Of a DNA stretch of 64,000 bases, positions 35,931-44,313 are shown in pieces. The notes beneath the pieces are model-generated. The model saw only the letters and a list, made by a program, of their open reading frames with translations. It was not told the DNA's origin and searched no databases. This DNA comes from Thermosulfuriphilus ammonigenes (lineage in GTDB: Bacteria > Desulfobacterota > Thermodesulfobacteria > Thermodesulfobacteriales > ST65), in NCBI RefSeq assembly GCF_011207455.1, contig NZ_CP048877.1:798576-862575 (forward strand), in the 5' to 3' direction. The position numbers and the translations under genes are program-made. Positions within the stretch are counted from its first letter, which is position 1, and every line of letters begins with the position of its first letter.

Positions 35931-36857
35931 TTAGGCGGTCAAGATTTCTATTCCCAGGGCAATAAGGACATTGTGGATATTGTTGTGGATGGTTACGGCT
36001 GAAGAGCCAGCAAAAAGAAGCCCTACCGCTCGACCATCACTAGATAGCAACAGAGAACCAGAGTCTCCTCCCCGGGACATATTGGTAGTCAGGATCTGGT
36101 TGCGGAAAAAACCCACCTTCCCTCCCCCGTAGCGGACGCCTACGGTGACATCCACTCCCCGGACGATGCCCCGGGTGTATTGGGTAGTCCGACCAAACTT
36201 GACCACCTTCATCCCCAGACGAGCCACGGTAGTTCCCCTCGGAATTTCCCCGTTGGGGAAATAGGGCATGACATAGCGATAGTCTATGGGGCGGGCCAGG
36301 GCAGCATCGACCAAGTTATAAGCCCCTCGGCCAAAATGAATGGGGACAAAAGCTGCCAATCGACCGATGACCCGAGGTTCACAAGGACGCCGATCATAGG
36401 GGCCGGGCTGGAGAATAGGATCACCGATGCGGGCGTTGTTGGAGTTGGCCAAGACGTGGTTGTTAGAGAGAATATAGACTCCGCTACAACATTTACTTTT
36501 CACCAGAGCTCCAAAGGTGCCAGCCGTAATACGATAGTGACCGATACTGTAGCCAGGCCGGGCCGGCCGGATACAGGCCGTATAGGTTTGAGCCTCAATT
36601 ACTCCTACCTCCACCACATCGGTGGGCAGGCCATCTACGGTCTCAGGAACCAGAGCTTCAGCAACCAGCTCCTTTTGAGGAAGCTTTTTTTCCACATAGA
36701 CCTGAAGGCAGAGATCGGTAGTTTCTTTACCCCCCACCTCCTTGTAGCCGATACCCACCCCCAGAACGTTGGCCTTATCCAGGAACTCTTCCTCGACCGC
36801 GGCTTTAATTTCCTGGATCTTGACGACCATCTCCTCTATGGATGCAGACTGTTCCAT
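35931..36857 (-). CDS. Cytosolic trypsin-fold serine protease (Nal1-like)
   Basis: The protein is 308 aa and lacks a signal peptide. N-terminal helix and a NVLGVGIGYKEVGGKETTDL...LQVYVEKKLP...GLPTDVVEVG module (residues 30-85) precede the protease domain, as in Nal1-like bacterial trypsin homologues. The triad is His134 (LSNNHVLA), Asp184 (NLVDAALA) and Ser266 (SRGGDSGSLL). I start at ATG 36857 because AAAGGAGG lies eight bases upstream and because the sigma-54 transcript start (about 36884) lies inside the longer open frame. First gene of a two-gene operon. Absence of export signals in both proteins suggests intracellular action. Confidence 0.8.
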   Translation of the reverse strand: MEQSASIEEMVVKIQEIKAAVEEEFLDKANVLGVGIGYKEVGGKETTDLCLQVYVEKKLPQKELVAEALVPETVDGLPTDVVEVGVIEAQTYTACIRPARPGYSIGHYRITAGTFGALVKSKCCSGVYILSNNHVLANSNNARIGDPILQPGPYDRRPCEPRVIGRLAAFVPIHFGRGAYNLVDAALARPIDYRYVMPYFPNGEIPRGTTVARLGMKVVKFGRTTQYTRGIVRGVDVTVGVRYGGGKVGFFRNQILTTNMSRGGDSGSLLLSSDGRAVGLLFAGSSAVTIHNNIHNVLIALGIEILTA

Positions 36858-36894
36858 AAGAAGGCCTCCTTTTTTGTATTTATTGGTATCTTCT

Positions 36895-36911
36895 AGCAAC
36901 ATCGGTGCCAC
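36895..36911 (-). promoter_or_regulatory. Sigma-54 (-24/-12) promoter of the protease operon
   Basis: On the minus strand the sequence is GTGGCACCGATGTTGCT. It matches the YTGGCACGRNNNTTGCW consensus at all but two positions, with GG and GC exactly ten bases apart. Transcription would start near 36884, 27 bases before the protease ATG. Confidence 0.75.
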
Positions 36912-36995
36912 CAAGAAGCAGAAATTGGCTAACTATCGGAAATCTTTGACTTAAATGAAGAAGGATGGCTTCTGAAAAAAGAGAGCCCGGCCCCC

Positions 36996-37022
36996 AAAGT
37001 GTCGGATAAAAACAGACACTTT
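36996..37022. promoter_or_regulatory. Candidate enhancer-binding site (inverted repeat) for the sigma-54 promoter
   Basis: A perfect 8-bp inverted repeat AAAGTGTC-N11-GACACTTT lies about 112-138 bases upstream of the predicted sigma-54 start, the usual place for activator sites. Enterobacterial GlrR sites are described as TGTC-N10-GACA, close to this. The rest of the 308-base gene-free stretch (36858-37165) is AT-rich, including GGAAAAATATTTCC at 37087-37100, with no other clear feature. Confidence 0.55.
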
Positions 37023-37165
37023 TACAAAAGAAAGGGGAGAATAAGCCTATATTTTTTGGTTCTTGAAAATTATTTTCTATATAAGCGGAAAAATATTTCC
37101 ATATAAGGAATAATAAGCTAATGAAATCAATAAGTTAGAGGCGTACCCAAAAAGAGAAATTGTTT

Positions 37166-38908
37166 TCAAAGGGGGCAGGAAAGGACCCTTTCTTTGAGGA
37201 TTTTCTGATGATAGGCTGAAAGAACATCTTCCCTACGAAGGATTCCCAAAACTCTCCGGGGGTTGTCCTCTCCGACCACCGGGAGGAAGGAAACCGGGTG
37301 CTGTTGAAAGATCTCTAAGGCCTCGCCCAGATCGCCCTTCTCAGAGATGGTAATCACCTCCCTGGTCATGAGGTCATAGGCCAAGATGAGGGGCTCTAAG
37401 TCTCTCTGAAGGGGAAGGGCTGGACGCAGATCCCTTAAAGAAAGCACACCGGCCAAGAGACCCATTCTATTCAGGACAACAAAGTGGGGATAGGGGCTCT
37501 CTATAGCCCGACGAATCAGTTCTCCCAAGGGAGTATCCACTCTAACGGTCTCCGGGGGAGGAATCATATAGTCTTTTACGGGGAGACACCGGAGAATGTT
37601 CAGATCGTGGCCGCGCAGGAGCCGGTGTCCTTGGCGGAGAAGTTTCATCTCGTACACAGAGTAGCCAAAGAGCCCCCGAACAATGACTACGCTGGCCACA
37701 CAGGCCACCATCAGAGGAAGAATGACATTGTGGTCATAGGTGAGTTCAAAAACCGTAATTATAGCCGTAATAGGGGCCAAGGTACCTCCGGCTACCATGG
37801 CACCCATCCCCACCAAGGCGCAGTTTACGGGGGAAACAGGAAGGGAGAATAGCTGACCCAGGCTGGAGCCCAACCCCACCCCCAAACAGGCCCCAATAAC
37901 CAAAGAGGGGGCCAGGATTCCTCCGGACATCCCCGCACCGAGGCATAAACAGGTGGCCAGGAGTTTCAGGAAAGCCAAAGATATGGCCTGAGAGGGCAGA
38001 AGCATACCCTCAAGGGCGGCATTAATAGTCTCGTAACCCACCCCCATCACCTGGGGAAACTTGAGGGCCAAGGCCCCCAGGAGAATTCCTCCAACGGCCG
38101 GCATAGACCAAAGGGGAAGTTTAAACCTCACCAGAACGTCTTCTAGGAAGGACATAAGACGGATGAAGACTATGGCCATCAGCCCGGTTACCAGACCGAT
38201 AAGCAGATAAAGGGCCAGAAAAAGGTGGCTTTCATCCTGGAAATGAACCCCGGCCAAGGTCGGCAGTGGTCCCCAAAAATGATGAGCCACTACCGAGGCC
38301 ACCACTGCGGCTACAACGATGTGAGCCAAATGTGAGACCTCTAGATCAAATAGGATTACCTCCAGGGCGAAGAGGGTTCCGGCTACCGGGGCATTAAAAG
38401 TAGCGGCTATACCGGCCGCTGCACCGCAGGCCAGGGCCACCTTACGGAATTCAAGAGGAAGCTTCCACAGGTGCCCCAGGCTGGAGCCGATAGAGGCCCC
38501 AATATGAACCACCGGCCCCTCCCGGCCCACCGAGGCCCCGGCTCCGAGAAGAAAGCTGGTCACCAGGGTTTTGAGGAAGGTTACCCGGTGATGAATAAAG
38601 CTGAGATGCCGAACCACAGCGGCAATGACCTCTGAGACCCCTGGCCCCCTAATCTCCGGGGCCCAAAAGGCACCTACTGGCCCTACCACGAGACCAGCTA
38701 TGGTCGGAACAAGAAGTTTGTACCACCAGGGAGCAGCCTGAACTCGGGCCAGGAAGGTCTCCCCCTTGGGCCAGAAGAGCTCTTGAAAGAAAAAAATGAG
38801 ATACCTGAAAACTACCGTCCCCACCGCGGCCAGAGCCCCAATAAGGGCGGCCACCAAAAGAAGGCTCAGGTAGGAACGACGCCGGGCCCTCAGGCCTGTC
38901 GCTTTCAT
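37166..38908 (-). CDS. ClC-family chloride channel/transporter with CBS pair
   Basis: The protein is 580 aa. About 430 residues of ClC membrane domain, then two CBS domains (about 445-570). The selectivity motifs are RGPGVSEVI (for GSGIP), GREGPVVHIG with the gating glutamate, and SGGILAPSLVIGA. In the segment matching the E. coli transporter's FIIEE, this protein has FALEV: the intracellular proton glutamate position is Val, as in channel-type ClCs. It therefore may be a channel rather than a proton exchanger. CBS domains suggest nucleotide control. Confidence 0.9.
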   Translation of the reverse strand: MKATGLRARRRSYLSLLLVAALIGALAAVGTVVFRYLIFFFQELFWPKGETFLARVQAAPWWYKLLVPTIAGLVVGPVGAFWAPEIRGPGVSEVIAAVVRHLSFIHHRVTFLKTLVTSFLLGAGASVGREGPVVHIGASIGSSLGHLWKLPLEFRKVALACGAAAGIAATFNAPVAGTLFALEVILFDLEVSHLAHIVVAAVVASVVAHHFWGPLPTLAGVHFQDESHLFLALYLLIGLVTGLMAIVFIRLMSFLEDVLVRFKLPLWSMPAVGGILLGALALKFPQVMGVGYETINAALEGMLLPSQAISLAFLKLLATCLCLGAGMSGGILAPSLVIGACLGVGLGSSLGQLFSLPVSPVNCALVGMGAMVAGGTLAPITAIITVFELTYDHNVILPLMVACVASVVIVRGLFGYSVYEMKLLRQGHRLLRGHDLNILRCLPVKDYMIPPPETVRVDTPLGELIRRAIESPYPHFVVLNRMGLLAGVLSLRDLRPALPLQRDLEPLILAYDLMTREVITISEKGDLGEALEIFQQHPVSFLPVVGEDNPRRVLGILRREDVLSAYHQKILKERVLSCPL

Positions 38909-38954
38909 CTTAAGAGAAATCTAGGGCTTCTAAAGAAGAATGGAAAGAGATGTC

Positions 38955-41900
38955 CTAATTGGCGGCAACAGAAGGACTTATTCGCTTGAGAACCTCTATA
39001 AGCTCTCCCATGCGATAGGGTTTGGCTACCACATCTAGAAAACCGTAGCGGCGAAAATCAGACATTACCGGATCATCGGAATAACCGCTGGAGACAATGG
39101 CCTTCACCTGGGGATCCATCTCCCGCAACCGTTCGATGGTCTCCCGTCCCCCCATACCTCCCCGGATAGTCAGATCCATGATCACCAGATCAAAGCGACA
39201 CCCAGCCTCAAGGGCTGTCTGGTAGAGCTCCAGGGCCTCCTGACCATCTCTGGCAAACATAACCTCATAGCCCAGGGCCTCCAGCATGCTCCCCAGGGTC
39301 TCCCGAACCAGGCGTTCATCATCCATAATCAGAACCTTCCCCTGACCTCGAAAGGCCGTCTCTGGTGGCTCCTCTCTGTCAGGAGCCTGCCCTTTGAGGG
39401 CCGGCAGGTATATGGCAAAGGTGGTCCCCTCTCCCGGAACAGAATCTACCTCAATCCACCCCCCATGTTTGGAGACTATAGAATGGACAATGGCCAGCCC
39501 CAGACCGCTTCCCTCTTGCTTGGTGGTAAAATAAGGGTCAAAGATTTTATCTAGCAGGTCAGCCGGGATGCCCACACCCTCGTCCCGAATAAGGAGACGA
39601 ACATAGGCCCCGGCGGCAAAAGGGATATCTTCTCCCCGATCAATGAGCACATTTTCGGCCCGCACCTCCAGGGTGCCTCCCTGAGGCATGGCCTGTTTGG
39701 CATTAACCACCAGGTTCTGAATGACCTGGGTAATCTGGGCCTGATCCACCTCTACGGCCCAGAGGTTCGGGGCTATCTCAAAGCGGGCCTTGACGTTTGA
39801 ACCACTGAGAGAAAACTCTACGGTCTCCGTGAGAAGGCGACCGATGTCCTCCCTTCTCTTCACCGGAACACTACTTTTGGCAAAGGTGAGCAACTGCTGG
39901 GTGAGATTGCGGGCCTGCAAGGAGGCCTTCTCTAGCTGATCCAGAATCTGGGAAAGACGTCCGTCTTTGTCCAGAACTTTGGCCAAAGAAACATTGCCCA
40001 AGATGGCGGTAAGAATGTTGTTGAAGTCATGGGCGATACCCCCGGCCAGCAGTTCCAGAGAGCGCAACTTTTCCATCTTCAGAAGCTCCTGCTCCACCCG
40101 CTCCCGGAAAAGGGCGGCGCCGATAATATCGGCGGCGGCTTTAAGGGCCTCAGATTCTGATAAGGACCAGGGTCTGGTCTGCTGATAACCAAAAAGGAGC
40201 ACTCCCCAAGGTCTGTCACCGGCCAACACCGGAACAAAAATCAGAGAAGAGATATCCATTTTGCGAAAGATCTCCCGCTCCCGCGGGGGAAGATGATCAG
40301 CGCTCCCCCAGAAAGGCTCACTTCCGGGGGCCTTTAACCTTCGCCAAAGATCCGGCCCCAGAGTGACAGGGCCCTCGGAAAGAGTAACGGAGGAAGGTCC
40401 CCGGGGGCTCCAGGAGCAACAGGGCCGAAAGATGGCCTCCCCGGAGAGGGGAATCTCCAGAAAAAGAACCAGGTCAGCCAGGGTGGCCTGACCTAGTCGG
40501 GAGAGAACATCACTCAGGGTCTGTCGGTCAATATTAGCCCGAAGAAAGCGGCCGGCCGCCAAACTTATGGCCTCCAGGATGGCCCCCCGACGGCGAATCT
40601 CCTCCTCGGCCCTCTTGCGTAAGCTTATATCCCGAATGATCCCCAAAAAAACTGGCTCGTTCTGATAACGGAGGAGGGAAAGAGAGACCTCTATGGGAAA
40701 CTCACTGCCGTCTTTCCTGACAGCAGTAAACTCTAAAGTCTTCCCGGAGAGTCTGCTTTGGCCTGTGGTCTTAAAGCGCTCAAAGGCCCTGGAATAACGT
40801 TGGTGGTATTTCTCCGGGGCCAAAAAAAGATGAAGCTCTTGCCCCAGGGCCTCCTGGGCCGAATAGCCAAAGATACGCCTGGCCGCCTCATTCCAGAAAA
40901 TTATTCGCCCCTCTTTATCCATAAGAACGATGGCGTCTGGAGCCATCTGACTGATGGCCCGAAAACGGGTCTCACTCTCTTTAAGGGCCAGCTCCGTTTT
41001 CTTAATAGAATCAATGTCCTCTATGGCCCCCCGGAGAAAGATCTGCTCTCCCTCCTTTACCAGACGGGCGGAGATCCTCACCCAGACTGTCTGTCCGGTA
41101 AAGGTCCGCAGACGGGTCTCAAAGCTGCTAACAGCTCCCTGAGATTTGAGGAGTCGAAGAAGCCGATGGCGGTCTTCCTGATCGAGATAAAGATCACCGG
41201 CGTTGGCCTTAAGAAGGCTCTGACGGTCAGGATAGCGGAGAAGATCCACCAGGGCCTGGTTGGCCTCCAGAATCTCTCCCTCCAGGGTGGACCAGTAAAG
41301 CCCCACCGGGACGTCTTCCACCAAAGTCCGGTACTTGATCTCACTTTTGAGAAGGGAATCCTCAAGTTCCTTGCGCCGGGTAATGTCCAAAAGGAGGATC
41401 ATCACCGAGGAGGTCCCCTCCGGATAGCTAATAGGGGTGCTGATGACATAGTACCAGCGCCGGTCAACAGGATTCTGAATTTCCCAGCGAACTGTCTCCC
41501 CCTTAAGCACCCGGGAGTTCGGACACCAGGAACAGACGTCTTTCTGACCAAAGATAACCTCATAGCAGGGACGGCCCAGCCCCGATGGTCCTAACCAGGA
41601 CCTCATAGCCCGATTCATGAATTCAATGCGGTAATCGGAAGAACAGATATACAAAAAACCTTCAAAGCCCTCGATCATGGCCCGATAACGGGCCTCAAGC
41701 TGAAGAAGATCCTCGCGGGTTTTTTCAAGGGTATCGAGACCATTAATGAGGTGAAAGACAGCTAAAACCTGACCATCCTGTCCCTTAAGGGGAGAGACTG
41801 TAACCCTGACATGCCCCAGTGGTTCCTCATAAAACTGGGCGCTTTGGGCCCTGCCTTTTTCCTGGGTAAGCACATGGGGGCAAAACGGGGGCGGGGCCTC

Positions 41901-42122
41901 GGCCCCATGAAGTAGTCGATAACAAAACTCCCCAACAATCTCATCACGAGACCGGCCCAAAAGCCGGGCTTGAGCCTCGTTGGCCAAGATGATCCTGAAA
42001 TCTAAGCCAATAACCATGGCCGGATCTGGCAGACCCTCTATAAGACTCTGCCAGGCGGCCAGATACCCCGGGGGAAAGGAATCGTCTTTCTCTCGGTGCT
42101 CCATATCCGCTCCAGCAACCAT
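38955..42122 (-). CDS. Hybrid sensor histidine kinase, four PAS, GAF and receiver domains
   Basis: The protein is 1055 aa, soluble. PAS domains at about 20-130, 140-255, 260-385 and 390-510; GAF about 515-680; HisKA with LLAGGIAHDFNNILTAI; HATPase_c with NAKQAMPQGG, GVGIPADLLDKIFDPYFTTK and GSGLGLAI; C-terminal receiver with Asp in LVIMDLTIRGGMGG. PAS1 and PAS2 each carry a C-Y...C(xx)C-P cluster (for example CYRLLHGAEAPPPFCPH and VCSWCPN) common in sulfate reducers and possibly metal or redox sensing. ATG 42104 is a possible alternative start. No separate regulator adjoins it. Confidence 0.9.
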   Translation of the reverse strand: MVAGADMEHREKDDSFPPGYLAAWQSLIEGLPDPAMVIGLDFRIILANEAQARLLGRSRDEIVGEFCYRLLHGAEAPPPFCPHVLTQEKGRAQSAQFYEEPLGHVRVTVSPLKGQDGQVLAVFHLINGLDTLEKTREDLLQLEARYRAMIEGFEGFLYICSSDYRIEFMNRAMRSWLGPSGLGRPCYEVIFGQKDVCSWCPNSRVLKGETVRWEIQNPVDRRWYYVISTPISYPEGTSSVMILLLDITRRKELEDSLLKSEIKYRTLVEDVPVGLYWSTLEGEILEANQALVDLLRYPDRQSLLKANAGDLYLDQEDRHRLLRLLKSQGAVSSFETRLRTFTGQTVWVRISARLVKEGEQIFLRGAIEDIDSIKKTELALKESETRFRAISQMAPDAIVLMDKEGRIIFWNEAARRIFGYSAQEALGQELHLFLAPEKYHQRYSRAFERFKTTGQSRLSGKTLEFTAVRKDGSEFPIEVSLSLLRYQNEPVFLGIIRDISLRKRAEEEIRRRGAILEAISLAAGRFLRANIDRQTLSDVLSRLGQATLADLVLFLEIPLSGEAIFRPCCSWSPRGPSSVTLSEGPVTLGPDLWRRLKAPGSEPFWGSADHLPPREREIFRKMDISSLIFVPVLAGDRPWGVLLFGYQQTRPWSLSESEALKAAADIIGAALFRERVEQELLKMEKLRSLELLAGGIAHDFNNILTAILGNVSLAKVLDKDGRLSQILDQLEKASLQARNLTQQLLTFAKSSVPVKRREDIGRLLTETVEFSLSGSNVKARFEIAPNLWAVEVDQAQITQVIQNLVVNAKQAMPQGGTLEVRAENVLIDRGEDIPFAAGAYVRLLIRDEGVGIPADLLDKIFDPYFTTKQEGSGLGLAIVHSIVSKHGGWIEVDSVPGEGTTFAIYLPALKGQAPDREEPPETAFRGQGKVLIMDDERLVRETLGSMLEALGYEVMFARDGQEALELYQTALEAGCRFDLVIMDLTIRGGMGGRETIERLREMDPQVKAIVSSGYSDDPVMSDFRRYGFLDVVAKPYRMGELIEVLKRISPSVAAN

Positions 42123-42180
42123 TAGACTTAAAAAGGGCTAAAAAAACCGCTACTTAATTTTATATCGACCATAAATCGGC

Positions 42181-42218
42181 TTTCTTAGCAAATAGTACCT
42201 AGTCTCTTTGCCTAAGAA
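42181..42218. repeat. Near-perfect inverted repeat upstream of the PAS kinase
   Basis: TTTCTTAGCAAA and TTTGCCTAAGAAA pair with a single bulge around TAGTACCTAGTCTC. It lies 59-96 bases upstream of the kinase start on the minus strand, where a TATAAA element is also seen. It may be an operator. The 241-base gap 42123-42363 shows nothing else. Confidence 0.5.
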
Positions 42219-42363
42219 ATGATGGTCTAAAAATTGGGGACAAAAACCCAGGAGGTTCCAGGTCATTTAAGTGATAATCCTTAAAATGGCAAGCAGAGAC
42301 AAGAAGTTAATGGAAGGGCCTCAAGACAGACACCTAAAGAAGAAGGACGGCGGCCGGATTAAC

Positions 42364-42439
42364 TGGTGGAGATGGAGGGATTCGAACCCTCGGCCTCCAC
42401 GTTGCGAACGTGGCGCTCTCCCAGCTGAGCTACATCCCC
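42364..42439 (-). tRNA. tRNA-Ala (anticodon CGC)
   Basis: Minus strand cloverleaf: acceptor GGGGATG/CATCTCC including the G3-U70 alanine identity pair, D arm TAGCTCAGCTGGGAGAGC, anticodon stem CCACG/CGTGG with loop TTCGCAA, T arm GGTTCGAATCC, and an encoded CCA. Length 76. Confidence 0.96.
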
Positions 42440-42455
42440 ACTCTAAGGATCTAAA

Positions 42456-42484
42456 ACGTTACCCAGGAGGATGACCACTGTCAA
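42456..42484 (-). promoter_or_regulatory. Sigma-70-type promoter of tRNA-Ala
   Basis: On the minus strand a perfect TTGACA (42479-42484) is followed after 17 bases by TAACGT (42456-42461). The predicted start is close to the tRNA 5' end. Confidence 0.55.
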
Positions 42485-42632
42485 GGAGGGTTTCTTCTCT
42501 AAGCAAACTCTTTATTTCTCTCAAAATCTCTATTTTTCACCCCAACATCTTGGTTGACAACCACCAAGGTAATGTTAGCTTGTAAAGAACCTGGAATCAT
42601 TCAATTCATAAATCCCTTTTAAGGAGGACGAG

Positions 42633-43112
42633 GTGAAGGTTGCCCCAGATACTGTAGTTACCCTGACTTATCGTCTGGAGATCGAAGACGGCAAGGCCCC
42701 AGATTGGTTCAGCCGTCCGATGAAGGCCCGTTTTATTTACGGGCGGGAGAGAATCATCCCCGCGGTGGAAAAGGCCATTGCTGGTCGGGAGGAGGCGGAA
42801 ACTATCACCGTAACCATCCCCCCTGAACAGGCCTATGGGCCTTATGACGAATCCTTAATAAATGAGGTCCCCCTTGAGAACCTTAAGCATCCAGAACAAC
42901 TTAAGGAGGGGGAGTTCTATGAGGAGGACGTTACCCCAGGGAAAAAGATGTTCTTTCTGGTTAAAGAGATAAAGGAAGATCGGGTGGTGGCAGATTTTAA
43001 CCATCCGGCGGCTGGCAAGAACGTCCGCCTCATCGTTACCATCGATGATGTCCGGCCGGCCACGGGTATGGATCTTCTGGCCCTTCAGTTCAACCAGGCC
43101 GGCTCTGGCTGA
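42633..43112 (+). CDS. slyD: FKBP-type peptidyl-prolyl isomerase, SlyD family
   Basis: The protein is 159 aa. FKBP core with inserted flap: VVTLTYRLEIEDG, MKARFIYGRERIIPAVEKAIAGREEAETITVTIPPEQAYGPYDES, and KEDRVVADFNHPAAGKNVRLIVTIDDVRPAT. The histidine-rich metal-binding tail of E. coli SlyD is absent. GTG start with AAGGAGG. It assists folding in the cytosol. It is followed by a hairpin at 43127-43145. Confidence 0.9.
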   Translation: MKVAPDTVVTLTYRLEIEDGKAPDWFSRPMKARFIYGRERIIPAVEKAIAGREEAETITVTIPPEQAYGPYDESLINEVPLENLKHPEQLKEGEFYEEDVTPGKKMFFLVKEIKEDRVVADFNHPAAGKNVRLIVTIDDVRPATGMDLLALQFNQAGSG

Positions 43113-43126
43113 GCCTGCTAATCATA

Positions 43127-43145
43127 AGGGGGGCGGAGCCCCCCT
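43127..43145. terminator. GC-rich hairpin between convergent slyD and smsB
   Basis: A perfect 8-bp stem AGGGGGGC/GCCCCCCT with loop GGA lies between the two stops. Neither side has a long T-tract, so it is a probable, not certain, terminator. Confidence 0.5.
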
Positions 43146-43149
43146 CAGT

Positions 43150-44313
43150 TTACATCCCCTCCCTCTGACACTCCTCAATGGCCCGGTCGATCTCGGCCTG
43201 GAGATCCATGGGCAGACCTTCAATCTTGACGTTGAGAAAGCCCCTGACGATAGTCGAGGTGGCCTCATCTTCGTCAAGACCGCGGGCCATAAGATATTCG
43301 ATTTCTTCCTGGGCAATCTTGCCTACGGCCGCCTCGTGAGACATATCCACATTGGGAAGATGGGCCTCAAGCTCGGGAATAGCCCTTATGACACCATTTT
43401 CGGCCAGAATAAGCCCTTGACACTCCAGATGAGCCTTAATCTCTGGGGCTTGGCCTATAAGGTGGCCCCGGGCAACAATGGTACCTCCATAGGAGATGGT
43501 TCGAGAGACTATCTCCGCCCGGCTTCCCTCACCGGAAAGATATACCCGAGAGCCAACATCGTGAAAGGAACCGGCCGGGGAAACAATTACAGAGTTGAAA
43601 CGGGCCAGGGCCCCCGGGCCCCGAAGTCTTGCCGTGGGATAGGTCTGGATGGATTTTACGGGCCGAAGAGAAATATAGTTGGAGAGAAAGCTCCCACCCT
43701 CTTCAACAAAGATTCCTGTTCGAGGCCGGACGTGAATGTTTTCTGACCAGTTGTGGATCATGGTGAAGACCAGTTTGGCGCCAGCCTTAACGTAAAACTC
43801 GGAGACACCAATGTGGAGGCCTGAAACCAGATGAGGAGCGGTGGTGCAACCGGTGATTACGTGCAGTTCGGCCCCCTCTTCAGCGATAATAATATTATGG
43901 ACTTTCTGGGCGATGTTTTCCTCGCGAATGTAAAGACAGGTCTGAACCGGATAAACAACCTTTTCTCCTGGTAGAACCCGAATGAAATAGCCATTATCAA
44001 GATCAACATCGGTGGCCTTGACAAACTCGTCGGCCTCGGGAGAGACCGCCTTCCACCAGTAGTCCTCCAGCCAGGAATAGCGTTTCAGGGCCTCGGTTAC
44101 CGGAAGAAGCTCCAGACCTTTGGGACGGGCAGTACAGTGGACAACACTACAGTTTGTTTGAACAAATGTTCCAGAACGGCCTTTCTCTCGTAAGTCGATT
44201 CCGGTCTCCTGGAGCCGTTCTACCTCTTCGGCGGTCAGCTCACCTAAATCGTGCGGGGCCGGAGCCTCCTTGGCCGAACGAAAACGGCTGAGATCTATAT
44301 CCTTCTCAGGCAT
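43150..44313 (-). CDS. SufB/SufD-like Fe-S scaffold (SmsB-type)
   Basis: About 387 aa. A single SufBD-type beta-helix protein: VHNIIIAEEGAELHVITGC, EFYVKAGAKLVFTMIHNWSE, EGGSFLSNYISLRPVKS, HDVGSRVYLSGEGSRAEIVSRTISYGG and the C-terminal HEAAVGKIAQEEIEYLMARGLDEDEA, which is the conserved SufBD ending. Only one B/D-type gene is present and it pairs with one SufC, as in the minimal SmsCB systems of anaerobes and archaea. GAGGAG before ATG 44313 sets the start, overlapping sufC by 19 bases. No cysteine desulfurase or SufE/U adjoins. Confidence 0.88.
   Translation of the reverse strand: MPEKDIDLSRFRSAKEAPAPHDLGELTAEEVERLQETGIDLREKGRSGTFVQTNCSVVHCTARPKGLELLPVTEALKRYSWLEDYWWKAVSPEADEFVKATDVDLDNGYFIRVLPGEKVVYPVQTCLYIREENIAQKVHNIIIAEEGAELHVITGCTTAPHLVSGLHIGVSEFYVKAGAKLVFTMIHNWSENIHVRPRTGIFVEEGGSFLSNYISLRPVKSIQTYPTARLRGPGALARFNSVIVSPAGSFHDVGSRVYLSGEGSRAEIVSRTISYGGTIVARGHLIGQAPEIKAHLECQGLILAENGVIRAIPELEAHLPNVDMSHEAAVGKIAQEEIEYLMARGLDEDEATSTIVRGFLNVKIEGLPMDLQAEIDRAIEECQREGM

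Noticed and set aside
40758-41594. 278-codon plus-strand open frame
   Set aside because: Antisense to the PAS region of the hybrid kinase, with no recognisable motifs.
42554-42586. Promoter for slyD with perfect TTGACA
   Set aside because: No -10-like hexamer lies at 16-18 bases; the nearest candidates are at 10 or 21 bases.
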